Notes: generated from the sequence alone by a model not told the origin. A stretch of DNA of 64,000 bases from Hordeum vulgare subsp. vulgare (GCF_904849725.1 NC_058519.1:535998316-536062315), one strand, 5' to 3'. Shown: positions 45,831 to 57,977, numbered from the stretch's first letter. Translations and numbers: made by a program.

Positions 45831-46964
45831 CTAATAATAAAGAGGCTATTGTTTCCGTCGGAAAACCCACCGCGGCATTTCTATAAAAAAAACCCTGTAA
45901 TTTTTGTTATTCAACCCGCGCTCCATCATTTATCTGCAACGCAAAAGGAAAAAACGATTCACTGCAAAAATTATACCCGTACGCAACGCCTCCTTCCGTC
46001 GACCCTCGGCCACCTTGGCCTGTGCCCAGGCCGCCGCCCCACCACTCGCCGCCGCGGCCGACCTCAACCGCCACTGCTGCCGATCTCAACCCACCCGCCT
46101 CCGCGGCCGTACCCCTCCCCGCTCACTGCCCCGTTGCGGCGCTCGAGCGCATCACGTCGACCCTGGTCCACCCTGGCGTGTGCCCAGGCCGCTGCCACAC
46201 CACTCGCCGCCGCAGCCGACCTCAACCACCACTGTTGTCGATCTCAACTCATCCGCCTCCGCGGCCGTACCTCTGTCCGCTTGCTGCCCCCGTTTCGACG
46301 CTCGAGCACAGCTTCTGGATCAAATCAACGCGACAACTACAGTGAATGGGGATGATGCGTCTGCTCGATGCAGAACGGCGGCGGCGCGGCGGAGCGAAGT
46401 ACTTGCAGGTGGAGGCGGGCCTCCATGGCTCACACGGGGAACTCCGAGGTTATGGCGCGGGCAACGGCGACTCCTTATGGCCAGATAGAGGCGCCTAACC
46501 CTTGCTCCCCTCATCGTATCCCCTCCTTCGGCAGTAACTCATCATCTGGTGAGATCCCCTCCCCATGCCTCCAACCGTGTGCCAAGCACCGACAAGAAAT
46601 TGTTTTGTGGGGATTTGTTTGCTGATGAATGAATGTATTGAATGTAAGATTGTATTGTTGTAGAGACAGAGAATGGAACACCACCTTCAGTTTGTCATCT
46701 AATCTCACATTCTCTACCCCATGAGTGAAATAAGATAACAGTCCATTGATCAATTCACGTAGCCTCTTTGTTTTGCTTTGCTTGTCCCGCTCAATTTCTC
46801 ATCATGGTGGAATTAACAATGGATGGGTTGATTTCTCAACAAAATAGGATAGGACTGACTACATTAGTTAGTTAGCTTATTATTTTAATAAATCAAAATG
46901 GTTATAAAAAGATTAAAAGCGTGTGGTATTTTTTTCTCCCGTTGCAACGCACAGGCCCTTTTGC
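45831..46964 (+). mobile_element. Helitron-like element with GC-rich cargo
   Basis: It shares its first about 110 bp (AATAATAAAGAGGCTATTGT, TTCCGTCGGAAAACCCACC) and last about 90 bp (AATCAAAATGGTTATAAAAA, CCCGTTGCAACGCAC) with the short element at 45376-45557, but carries about 900 bp of extra DNA between. Its terminus reads GCTTT instead of GCTAG, so it is probably decayed. The cargo is GC-rich, contains a 158-bp tandem duplication, and has open frames (for example 45904-46488) that I do not recognise. Confidence 0.6.
45997..46306. repeat. 158-bp tandem duplication in Helitron cargo
   Basis: Unit 1 (from 45997) and unit 2 (from 46155) both start CGTCGACCCT and contain GTGTGCCCAGGCCGC-like and CGCCTCCGCGGCCGTACC strings, ending near GACGCTCGAG. 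Identity is roughly 85 percent by eye. Confidence 0.9.
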
Positions 46965-46966
46965 TT

Positions 46967-47529
46967 TAATAAATAAAAAATACTATACAGCCAATATTTT
47001 AGTCGTTTAAATGAAAACTAAAAAAAGGAAAGCTTGTAGCGGACGACCATCACATACGCATGGCCATCCTGCCTTGTCGCACCACCGTCGCCATCCTTCC
47101 AGCAGCCGTAGGGCATTGGCAAGCATTGGCGGCCTTGTCCGTCTGCAGGCTAACGCTCGCAGAGCCGCTTGTTTCCTCCCGCGTGCCGCGGAGGGCTGCC
47201 TCGGGCAATGTCCACGACACACGCGGAGCCCTGGCGGCGGCCTTGCCCTGTTGGCGGAGGTGCCGACCCCCGTGGATGTCAATGGGCCCAACAAGCAAGG
47301 GTGGTGGTGCCATGATCCGCCGCCTTCGCGTGCCGACGCGAAGGATGAGGACTTTGGTATCGCGAAGTTGAAGATTCTTAGGGAGAAGGAGGGACTCCGG
47401 GAGGAGGAGGGGCTCGGAGAGAATGTAGCACGGATGGGCGCATCACCAACGCACAACTAAAATAGCCGCGACGAGGCCATGCGAAGGGTTGGTCAGTGAC
47501 CCGTCTCCAATGTACCGATAATTTATAGA
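46967..47529. other. GC-rich DNA, no gene recognised
   Basis: Open frames of about 149 codons run on both strands over the same bases (47007-47460), which is a composition effect. No domain is recognised. Confidence 0.4.
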
Positions 47530-48257
47530 GTATTCATGTCATATTTACCCATGATTATATAATTTTGATGCACTGTTATATGATTTAAGTGAAACTAACC
47601 GAGACTAACGCTGTTTTCAGTAAAATTACCGCAGTGTTGTTTTTTTGAAAAAATAGAAGTTCTCGGAATTTGTCGACACTCTTTGGTGTTTTTTATGGAA
47701 AAAAAGAGGCCCACGGAGCATCGGAGAAGTGCCAGTGGATGACCGAGGAAGCCACAAGCCTAGGGGGCGCCTACCTAGGGCGCGCTCACCGAACTCGTCG
47801 CTGCCTGGTGGCCCCCCTGACGTGAAACCGACGCAAAAAATTCCTATAAATCCTTAATAAACTAAGGGAAAGAGAGAAATTCCGCGCCGCCTTCGCAAGA
47901 CTCTGTTCTGAAGCAATCTCATCCGGATCCATGTTCCGACACCCTGTCGAAGGGGGAAATCATAAACAAAGGCCATCTTCATCATCCCGACGGTCTCCAT
48001 GTCGAGGAGGGAGTAGTTGACCCTCGAGGCTGAGAGTATGTACTAGTAGCTATGAGTTTGATCTCTCTCTCTCTTTCTCTCTCTCTCTCTCGTGTTCTCG
48101 ATGTCGCACGATCTTGATGTTCCACGAGCTTTGTTAATATAGTTGCATCATATGGTGTTCTTCGCTCTCTATCTTGTGATAAATCGAGTCTTTCCTTTTG
48201 AGGTTTGTTTATGTTGGATTGAATACTTTGGATTTGAGAACAATTGATGTATGTCTT
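47530..48257 (+). mobile_element. Gypsy-type LTR fragment
   Basis: The texture (ATATTTACCCATGATTATAT, a TATA-like CCTATAAATCC at about 47846, then CAATCTCATCCGGATCCATG and the ATCTTGATGTTCCACGAGC stretch) is that of Triticeae Gypsy LTRs as I remember them. A CT microsatellite is at 48062-48094. It is cut on the right by a Copia LTR. Boundaries are approximate. Confidence 0.45.
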
Positions 48258-49040
48258 GCATGCGGATACCTATGTGTGGTTTTGGTAATTGATGATAGTA
48301 CCTATGGGCTAATGGTTGCTTTGAGTTTTACTTCAAGGATTTGTCCATAGGCATTTCTTGAAGTTCATTTGTTTGTTTCAAGGAGTTTATGTGGTGACCA
48401 ATGTGGTATTCAAGGGTTTATCCAAACATTGGTCATGCGAGAGTTGAGCTTATTGCAAGCATGTCTTGACGAAGAAGATTGTGTGAGCATTCGTGGTTAC
48501 CTTCAAGACATCATTTTATGAAGAGTAGATAAGTTACAAGGTTGATCAAGACTAATTCAAAGAGTGAATCAAGTTGATGAACACATGAATCATACATGAT
48601 GTACCGAGAGGGATCATATGATCACATGGTATGTAAGCATTGTCCATTACGCTATGTATACTAACCCATGGTCTACGTGAGAGTTCTACGTGGGGTTAGG
48701 TATGTTTCCATGGGCTTCCGTCAAGAGGAAGATCTCATACAAACCATGTAGTATGACATCAAGTGGTGATCTTCATCAAGTTTGCAGTTTGCAAGTTCAA
48801 GTGGTGCATCACAAAGAGATCATGCTTGAAGCTTGCTGTCCATTGTGGTGACAATGGACTTGTGAAGATGCGCTGAAGAGTGGCTCAACCATAGTGGAGT
48901 ATGGGGGAGCAATCTACTAGTCTTCATCAAGCCGGTGCTATCAAGAAAGGTGGTCCATCTTAAGGAGGACAAGATCGTCATCATCTAGATCAAGTGGACT
49001 ATGTGCAAGGCAAAGGTTTGCCCTTGATAGGTTATCAATA
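48258..49040 (+). mobile_element. Sirevirus-type LTR fragment, forward orientation
   Basis: From ATGTGTGGTTTTGGTAATTG onward it follows the start of the Sirevirus LTR family (TTTGTCCATAGGCATTTCTT, GTACCGAGAGGGATCA, CCGTCAAGAGGAAGATCTCA). Only the 5' third of the LTR is present, facing the plus strand. The same LTR portion lies in reverse at about 50670-51248. Confidence 0.75.
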
Positions 49041-51248
49041 TGGCTCTCACAAAGTAAAGTGCATAAGTAGAGAACTCGTGTAAGAGATAACCGAGGCACG
49101 CGAAGACGACGATGTATCCCAAAGTTCACACCCTTGCGGATGCTAATCTCCGTTTGGAGAGGTGTGGAGGCACAATTCTCCCCAAGATGCCACTAAGGCC
49201 ACCGTAATCTCCTCACGCCCACGCACAATGCAAGATGTCGTGATTCCACTAGGGGAACCTTGAGGGCGGTCACCGAGCCCGTACAAGCAAGGTTGGGGCA
49301 ATCTCCACAACTTAGTTGGAGGCTCCCAACAACACCACGAAGCTTAACCACAATGGCATATGGCTTCGAGGTGACCACAAATGCTCGGGGCAATCTCCAC
49401 AACTTCATTGGAGACCCTGACACTTGTACAGAGCTTTACACAACAATGATTGAGATCCGAGGCACAACCAAGCTTCTAGGACACCAAAGCATCCATGAAG
49501 AACAATCTCTAGGGTACGAAGTACCAAAGGGTAATAAGATTCAAACTTCATTTCCACGTATCACCGTGGAGAACTCAAACCTATACACAAAATGCAATGG
49601 CAAGGGCACACGGAGTGCCCAAGTCCTTCACTCCCAAATCCCACCACAACAACTAATGCTATGGTGGAAAATGAGAGGAAGAAAAAATAAGAACACCAAG
49701 AACTCCAAGAACTAGATACAACGGGTTCCCCTCACTTAGAGGAGAAAGTGATTGGTGGAAATGTGGATCTAGATCTCCTCTCTCTTATCCTCAAAGAGAA
49801 GCAAGAATCATTGGAGGGATTGAGAGTTAGAAAGCTCTAAGAAGGTTAGCAATGGGGGCGAAAACAATCTCAATAGATGAGGAACCATCGGGGGAAGAAG
49901 ACCCCCTTAAATAGGTCCCCACAAATCTGCCTGTTATGTGCAGAATAACACAAGGGCGGTACAATCGATGATGTGGGCGGCACAACGTGTCAAAGTAATA
50001 TAACAGTACAACCGGACAGCCACCACCCAACAACCGGTCCAAAACAGAGACTTGGCCGGTGGGCGTGGCCAAGTCCCAAGCGGTACAACTCCTTGGAACA
50101 CCGGTGGTACCGGCTATATCTAATATAGCAGTACAACCGGGCCACCACCGCCCAACTACCGCAGCTAAACAGAGTCGTGACCAGTTGTGGACCGGTGCTA
50201 GGCCCGTACAACCGCCCAGGGGTTGAGCAGTACAACCGCCCATGGCAATGGTACAACCGGCCAGTCAAGAAGAGAACATGAAATACCAGAACTGACATAA
50301 CTTCTGCAAATGAGCTTCGAATTGAGCAAACTCAAGATCGTTGGGTAGCACATGACAAGTACTATATGAAGAACATGCAGTTATAAAAATGCCAAAGATA
50401 CAGAGATGTGAAACCTCTATGAAACAAGAGCCGACAAAAACTTCAGACATCGAAAACATCATAGAAGATGCGTATGGACTTTGTTTTTGATGAACTCGAG
50501 CTTGTCATGAAGATTACCATAAGCTCTACTACTCACAAAGAGAAACAGTAAACAAGAACCAAGAAATATGATGCATGGATACAAATGGTTTAGGCTCTCA
50601 ACGAACGATATGATCAAGCTACTCACTTGAGAGCCCCCTTTGACAGTACGACAATCTATCCTAAAATAGAAAAACCTATCAAGGGCAAACCTATACCTAG
50701 CGTCTAGTCCTCTTGAGCTAGATGATGATGATCTTGGCTTCCTCAATATGGACAACCTTTCTTGATTGCGTTGGTTTGACGGAGACTAGTTGGTTGCTCC
50801 CCCATACGTATTATGGGTGAGCCACTCTTCGGCACATCTTCAACATATCTTTGTGATGGTGCACTTGAACTTGCACACCACAGTCTTGATTACAATCACC
50901 ACTTAACGTCATCCTACATGGGTTGTATGAGATCTTCCTCTTGACGCAAGCCCATGGAAATGCACCATGGGATCACTTGATCCCTCTCGATACATCTTGT
51001 ACTCTTTGTGTGTTGATCAACTTGATTTACTCTTTGTCTTAGTCTTGATCAACCTTGTGTCTTTATGACCATTCTTTGGATAATACCTTGAATACCACCT
51101 TGGTCATCATATAAACTCCTTGAAACCAACAGATGGACTTCAAGAAGTGCCTATGGACAAATCCTTCGAATATAACTTAAGGCAGCCATTAGTCCATAGG
51201 GATTGTCATCAATTACCAAAACCACATACAGAGAAATATGCTCTAACA
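49041..51248 (-). mobile_element. Sirevirus-type LTR fragment, reverse orientation
   Basis: On the minus strand it starts TGTTAGAGCATATTTCTC at 51248 and continues through a palindrome-rich U3 (49945-50262), a TATA-like TATTTAA at 49907-49913 and R/U5 sequence up to about 49041, where the far end is missing. It belongs to a different family from the LTRs at 33.5 and 41.4 kb. The sequence to its right is Gypsy pol, so the intact end is an insertion boundary. Confidence 0.8.
49945..50262 (-). repeat. CGGTACAACCG-type palindrome array in LTR U3
   Basis: Multiple variants of GGGCGGTACAA, GCAGTACAACCGCCC and ACCGGTGGTACCGGC lie in about 320 bp just upstream (minus strand) of the TATTTAA box. The arrangement parallels the arrays at 11390-11640 and 34515-34965, with another core sequence. 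Confidence 0.8.
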
Positions 51249-51766
51249 CTAGGTTTCCTGATTTGTGCAAGTCAAAGCTAATGCCATGTGCTGATGGTCC
51301 TTTCAAGGTATTAGAGAAAATAAATGATAATGCATATAGACTTGAGTTGCGTGCAGATTTTGGGGTTAGTGCCACTTTTAACATTGCAGATTTGAAGCCA
51401 TATTTGGGCGAGGAAGATGAGCTTCCGTCGAGGATGACTTCGGTTCAAGAAGGGGAGGATGATGAGGACATCAACACCACTGTTACACCCACAACCCCAG
51501 CTGCTATACATACTCGACCGATTACTAGAGCTCACGCACGACAATTGAATTACCATGTACTTCCGTTTCTTAGAAATCCTTCTAATGTTCATGAACATAC
51601 GATGTTGCCTAAGTTAGATACTTTTTGTGTACTTATGAATGAAGGACCTACCACAGACAAGAAGGATATCCGTTGGAGTGGGATCAAGCATGGAGCAGAA
51701 GGTGCATGCGAGGGAAAGAACGATGGAGCTTCTAGTGGTGATTTTCACACTTTGAAGCCACCATGA
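51249..51766 (+). pseudogene. Gypsy integrase C-terminal end
   Basis: RFPDLCKSKLMPCADGPFKV, then NDNAYRLELRADFGVSATFN and DLKPYLGEEDELPSRM form the C-terminal part of a Gypsy polyprotein (the integrase tail before the 3' untranslated region). The frame is open to the stop at 51764-51766, about 170 codons after the Copia LTR boundary. The upstream remainder of pol is missing, removed or displaced by the LTR insertion. Confidence 0.8.
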
Positions 51767-51774
51767 GGAGGGAA
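51764..51774 (+). promoter_or_regulatory. Gypsy polypurine tract
   Basis: TGAGGAGGGAA lies directly before the LTR start TGAAGG. Confidence 0.6.
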
Positions 51775-52375
51775 TGAAGGCTTGGACAAAATATTCAAGA
51801 CGCCACTTTATAAATTATGTCCATAGGCTATTATAGGTGCTGCACCACCTTATATTTGGGCCACGGCCATTTCGAAATACCACATTATAGACAATTTTTA
51901 GAGTCCGTATGTGTGGGAAAACTGAGTTAGTGTCGGTTTCGGACCCCTCCTCCAAGGGGTCACGAAATTCCTCCTCTATTCCCCGATATATACAACCCTT
52001 AGGGCGCCATTTAGACTTCGGTTTTTTTTATATTACAAGTTCACCATAGCTGCAACTTTGCGTTCTTTGTTTGTGTTCCACGACCACACAAAGGCGTCAC
52101 ACAAGCCCACTTTCATTAATAAAGCTTTCCTCTTATATTCGCGATATCCATATTGCAATCTTAGTTTCTTGCTTGTTCTTTGTTTGCGTGTAGGAAACAA
52201 ACTCTCATGGTCAGGTTGAGCATGCTCCAGCGTGGTCAATAACCTCTCGGAGTTGGTTTAGCGATTGCTAAGGCGCGACGTCCTCACACGTTCATAGTCG
52301 GATCGTCAAAGTCTACTCCACCAAAAACGATAAACACCATCTCATCGAAAGACAGGGACAACTTTGCATATATCA
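51775..52375 (+). mobile_element. Gypsy 3' LTR, about 601 bp
   Basis: It runs from TGAAGGCTTGGAC to TTTGCATATATCA. It contains CCCCGATATATACAACCC as a possible core promoter (about 51981-51998) and the GGTCAATAACCTCTCGGAGT stretch typical of an abundant Triticeae Gypsy LTR. It abuts Copia leader/gag sequence at 52376, so the Gypsy had inserted into the Copia element that follows. Confidence 0.7.
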
Positions 52376-55300
52376 AGTTGAGTGGGAGTTCTTAAGTAAT
52401 ATGATTAATTGAACTCATTATCATGAACATATTCAAAATGTCTTTGCAAATTATGTTGTAGATAAATAGCTTGCGCTATAGTTCCCCTGTATTTTTACGT
52501 TCCTAGAGAAAACTAAGTTGAAAGATGATAGTAGCAATTATGCAGACTGGGTTCGTAAACTCAGGATTGTCCTCATTGCTGCACAGCAGGCTTATGCCCT
52601 TAATGCATCGATTGGTGTGCTCTTTCCTCAATCATCGCGTGTAGATGTTGCGAACATCTCACAGACACATTTTGATGACTACATGATAGTTCAGTGAGTC
52701 ATGCTTTACGGCTTAGAATTGAGGCTCCAAAACATTTTGAACGTCACGGAACATATGAGATGTTCCAAGAGCTAAAATTAGGATTTCAGGATCGTGCCCA
52801 TGTTGAGAGGTACGAGACCTCCGACAAGATTCTTTGCCTGCAAAATGAAGGAGAAAAGCTCAATCGGTGAGCATGTGCTCAGATTGTCTCGGTGCTGGAA
52901 TCGCTTGAATCAAGTGGGAGTTGATCTTCAAGATGAGGTAGTGATTGACATAGTTCTCTAATTCACTGCCACCAAGCTACTCAGCTTCGTGATGAACTAT
53001 AGCATACCAGGGATGAAGAAGATGATCGCTGAGCTATTCGTGATGTTTGACACCGCGAAGGTAGAAACCAAGAGGGAGCATCAAGTGTTGATGGTTAGTA
53101 AAACCACTAGTTTCAAGAAGGGCAAGGCCAAGAAGGGAAACTTCAAGAATGCCAAGTCGGTTGTCGCTGCAATGAAGAAATCCAAGGCTAAACCCAAACC
53201 CAAGACTAAGTGCTTCTATTATGAGGGGAACGGTCACTGAAGCGGTACTGCCCTAGATACTTGGTAGATAAGAAGGCTCACAACGTTAACAGAATTATAT
53301 TACTAGTACTCCTAGTAGCACCTGGTATTAGATACCGGTTTAGTTGTTAGTATTGGTAACTCGAAATAAAAGCTACGAAATATACAAATACTAGCTAAAG
53401 GCGTGGTGACGATGTGTGTTGGAAGTATTTCCAAGGTTGTTGTGATCACCATCGCACGCTCTCTCTACCTTCGGGATTAGTGTTGAACCTAAATAAATGT
53501 TATTTGGTGTTTGCGATGGGCATGAACATGATTAGATCATGTTTATTGCAATGCGTTTATTCATTTAAGTCAGAAAATAATGGTTATTGTGTTTGGATGA
53601 ATAATACCTTCAATGGTCATGCACCCAATGTAAATGGTTTATTGAATCACGATCGTAGTAGTACGCATGTTCATAATATAGATGCGAAAAGATACAAAGT
53701 TAGTAATGATAGTACCACTTACTTGTGGCACTACCGCTTACGTCATATTTGTATACAATGCATGAAGAAACTCCATGCTGATGGATCTTTGGACTCACTC
53801 AATTTTGAATCGTTTCAGACATGCAAACCATGCCTATTGGTGTAAAATGCATGAAGAAACTCCATGCTGATGGAACTTTGGAATCACTTGATTTTGCATC
53901 ATTTGGGACATGCAAAACGTGCCACATGGGCAATATGACCGAAGGCCTCGTCTTCCAATGAGATGGAACGAGCAAGTGACTTATTGGAAATAATACATTT
54001 TGATGTATGCAATCGAATGAGTGCTCAAGCGCGTAGTGGGTATCGTTATGTTCTTACTTCACAGATGATTGAGTACATACATGTGTATTTACTTGATGAA
54101 TCCCGAGTCTGAAATATTGAAAAGTTCAAACAATTTCAGAGTGAAGTTGAAGATCGTCATGTCAAGAGGATGAAATGTCTACGATATGTTGGTAGAGGTG
54201 AATATCTGAGTTGCGAGTTTGGTATACATTTAAGACAATGTGGAAATTGGTTCACAACTCATGCCACCTGGAACACCATAGTGTGATGGTGTGTCTAAAC
54301 GCCCTATTGGATATGGTGCATACTATGATGTCTCTTATCGATTTACCACTATTGTTTTGTGGTTATGCATTAGAGACAACCACGTTCACTTTAAATAGGG
54401 CACCAAACAATTCCTTTGAGATGACACCGTATGAACTATGGTTTGGCAAGAAACCTAAGATGTCGTTTCTTAAAGTTTGGGGCTATGATGCTTATGTCAA
54501 AAGGCTTTGGCCTGATAAACTCAAACCCAAAGAGGATAAATGCATCTTCATAGGATACCCAAAACAGTTGGGTATACCTCCTATCTTAGACTCAAAGGGA
54601 AAGTGTTTGTTGCTAAACGGGTCCTGTCTCGAGAAAGAGTTTCTCTCGAAAGAATTGAGTGGGAGGATGGTGGAACTTGATGAGGTTTTTAAACCATCAC
54701 TTCAACCACAGAGTAGAAGGGCGCAAGACGATGTTCCTATAGCACCTACACAGTTGAAGTGGAAGCTGAAGATGGTGATCATGAAGCTTCAGATCAAGTT
54801 ACTACCAAACCTCGCAGGTCGACAATGACATGTACTACTCCAGAGTGGTACGGTAATCGTGTCTTGGAAGTCATGTTGTTAGACAACAATGAACCTACGA
54901 GCTATGGAGAAGCGATGGTGGGCCCGGATTCCAACGAATGGCTCGAGGCCATACAATCCGAGAAAGGATCCATATATGAAAACAAAGTGTAGACTTTGGA
55001 AGAACTACTTGATGGTCGTAAGGCTGTTAAGTACAAATGAATCTTTAAAAGAAAGACAAACGATGATGGTAAATGTCACCATTTAGAAAGCTCGACTTGT
55101 CGCAAAGAGGTTTCCAACAAGTTCAAGGAGTTGACTACGATGAGACTTTCTCACCCGTACCGATGCTAAAGTCTGTTGGAATTATGTTAGCAGTTGTTGC
55201 ATTTTTCGATTATGAAATATTGCATATGGATGTCAAAACATTGTTTCCTTGAGGAAAGGTTGTATGTGATACAACTAGAAGGTTTTGTCGATCCTAAGGA

Positions 55301-56255
55301 TGCTAACAAGTATGCAAGATCCAGCGGTCCTTCTATGGACTGGAGCAAGCATCTCGGAGTTGGAATATATGCTTTGATGTGATGATCAAAGCTTTTGGGT
55401 TTATACAAAGTTTATGAGAAACTTGTATTGACAAGAAAGTCAGTGGGAGCACAATAGAATTTCTGATAAGTATATATGGTTTACATATTGTTGATTGGAA
55501 ACGACGTAGAGTTTTTGGAAAGCATAGAGGGTTTTTTAAAAGGAGTTTTTCAAGGAAAACCTGGATTAAGCTACTTGAACATTGGACATCAAGATCTGTA
55601 GAAATAGATCAAGACGCTTGATAAAACTTTCAATGAATACAGACCTTGACAAGATTTTGAAGGAGTTCAAAATAGATTGGTCAAAGAAGGAGTTATTGGC
55701 TGTGTTGTAACTGTGAGTTTGGGTAAGACTCAAAGCCCGACCATGGTAGAAGAAAGAGAAAGCACGAAGGTCGTCCCCTATGCATTAGACATAGGCTCTA
55801 TAGTGTGTGAGGTTGTGTACCGCACCTGGTGTGTGCCTTGACATGAGTTTGTCAAGGGATACAAAAGTGATCAAGGAATGGATTAGTGTACAACGGTCAA
55901 AGTTATCCTTAGTAACTAGAGGACTAAGGAAATCTTTTCTCGATTATGGAGGTGATAAAAGAGTTCACCATAAAGGTTACGTCGATGCAAGCTTTGACAC
56001 CAAACCGGACCACTCTCAGTAGCAAACCGGATACGTATAGTGGAGCAGTCACTTGGAATTGTTCCAAGTGAAGCATGGTAGTAGTATCTAAAGTATGATA
56101 TAGAGATTTGCAAAGTACACATGTTTCTCGATGTTTCCGATCGGTTGACTAAAAACTCTCTCACAAGCAAAACATGATCAAATCCCAATACCTTATTGGG
56201 TGTTAATCACATGGTGATGTGAACTAGATTATTGACTCTAGTGCAAGTGGGAGAC
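52376..56255 (+). pseudogene. Decayed Copia gag-pol (BARE/Angela group), plus strand
   Basis: The parts appear in the correct order with many stops and shifts. Gag: VRKLRIVLIAAQQAYALN near 52550, and a gag tail ending in a degenerate knuckle CFYYEGNGH at 53208-53234. Integrase zinc domain: WHYRLRHICIQCMKKLH at 53730-53770. Integrase end: TPYELWFGKKPKMSFLKVWG and KCIFIGYPKQLG at 54420-54570. Reverse transcriptase traces run from 55110; the catalytic Tyr-x-Asp-Asp box reads YMVYILLIGND near 55472-55505, so both aspartates are lost. RNase H with KGYVDASFDTKPDHS is at 55972-56016. It cannot make active enzymes. It is the same family as the minus-strand remnant at 1-2345. Confidence 0.88.
56241..56255 (+). 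promoter_or_regulatory. Copia polypurine tract
   Basis: GTGCAAGTGGGAGAC lies immediately before the 3' LTR start, as is usual in BARE/Angela elements. Confidence 0.8.
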
Positions 56256-57977
56256 TGTTGGAAATATGACCTAGAGGCAATAATAAAATAGTTATTATTA
56301 TATTTCCTTGTTCATGATAATCATTTATTATCCATCCTAGAATTGCATTGATTGGAAACTCAAATACATGTGTGGGTACATAGATAACACACTGTCCCTA
56401 GTGAGCCTCTAAAGGACTAGCTCATTGATCAAAGATGGTCAAGGTTTCCTATCCATAGACATGAGTTGTCATTTGATAACATGATCACATCATTAGGAGA
56501 ATGGTGTGATGGACAAGACCCAAACTATGAACGTAGAATATGATCGTGTAAGTTTATTGCTATTGTTTTGTGCATGTCAAGTATCTGTTCCTATGACCAT
56601 GAGATCATGCAACTCACTAACACCGGAGGACTACCTTGTGTGTATCAAACATCGCAACGTAACAGGGTGACTATAAAGATGGTCTATAGGTATCTCCGAG
56701 GGTGTATGTTGAGTTGGCATGGATCAAGACTCGGTTTTTTCACTCCGTGTGACAGAGAGGTATCTCAAGGCCTACTCGGTAATACAACATCACAACAAGC
56801 TTGCAAGAAATGTGACTAAAGAGTTAGCCATGGGATTTGGTATTACAAAACGAGTAAAGAGACTTGCCCGTAACGAGATTGAACTTGGTATACAGATACC
56901 GACGATCGAATCTCGGGCAAGTAACATACTGATAGACAAAGGGAACAATCTACGAGATTGATTGAATCCTTGACATCGTGGTTCGACCGATAAAGATCTT
57001 CGTAGAATATGTAGGAGCCAATATGGGCATCCAGGTCCCGCTATTGGTTATTGACCGGAGAGTGTCTCGGTCATGTGTGCATAGTTCTCGAACCCGCAGG
57101 TGTTCACACTTAAGGTTCGGTGACGATTTAATACTAATGAGTTATGGATGATGGTAACCAAAAGTTCTTCGGAGTCCCAGATGAGATCTCGGACGTCACG
57201 AGGAGCTCCAGAATGGTTCAGAGGTAAATATTGATATATGGGAAGTTGGTATTCGGGTAATGCAGAAGTGTCGGGACTTACCGGTTTTGTGACGGGAGTA
57301 CCGGAAGTGTACCGAGGGTCCACCAGGAGGGTCCACCTACCCTGGAGGGCCCCATGGACTGTGAGAGGGGGCGCACCAGCCCTTGGTGGGCTGGCTGCCC
57401 TCCCACCTAAGGCCCATGCGGCTAGGGCTAGGGTTGGGCCAAGAGGGGAGTCGCCCCACTTCCCTCGGGGGGCCACCTCTAGGGGAAACCCTAGGGAGCC
57501 TCCCTCCTCCTCTCCTCCTATATATAGGTGAGGGGATGGAGGGCTGCAGCAATACAAGCCACGGCGCAACCTCTCCCTCTCCCTCTAAATCAACCTTTTC
57601 CTCTAGTTCGTCATGGTAGTGCTTGGTGAAGCCTTGCTGGGACAGCTCCACCACAATCATCGCCACGCCGTCGTGGTGCCAGAGAAATCATCTACCACTC
57701 CGCTCTCACTTGTTGGATCAAGGAGGCGGAGACATCATCGAGTTGTATATGTGTTGAACGCGGAGGTGTCGTATGTTCGACACTAGATCAGGACGGATCG
57801 TGATGGGATCGTGGGATGGATTGCAAAGACGTTCGACTGCATCAACCGCGTTATATACGCTTCCCTTAGCGATCTACTGGGGTATGTAGATGCACGCCCC
57901 TCTCGTAGACGTTAGTCTCCATAGATTGATTTTGGTGAGGGAAGGAAAATTTTTGTTTCCCATGCGTCGTTCCCCAA
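56256..57977 (+). mobile_element. 3' LTR of BARE/Angela-type Copia, about 1722 bp
   Basis: It starts TGTTGGAAATATGACC at 56256; the TATA box CTATATATAGG is at 57518-57528. It is homologous to the reverse complements of 3529-5338 and 6335-8151. The far end reads TTCCCCAAGAG where CCAACA is expected, so the last bases are altered and the exact end and target duplication cannot be fixed. Confidence 0.88.

Noticed and set aside
47007..47460. Open frames of 149 codons on both strands over the same bases
   Set aside because: Mirror-image open frames in GC-rich DNA; neither shows a recognisable motif or plausible gene structure.
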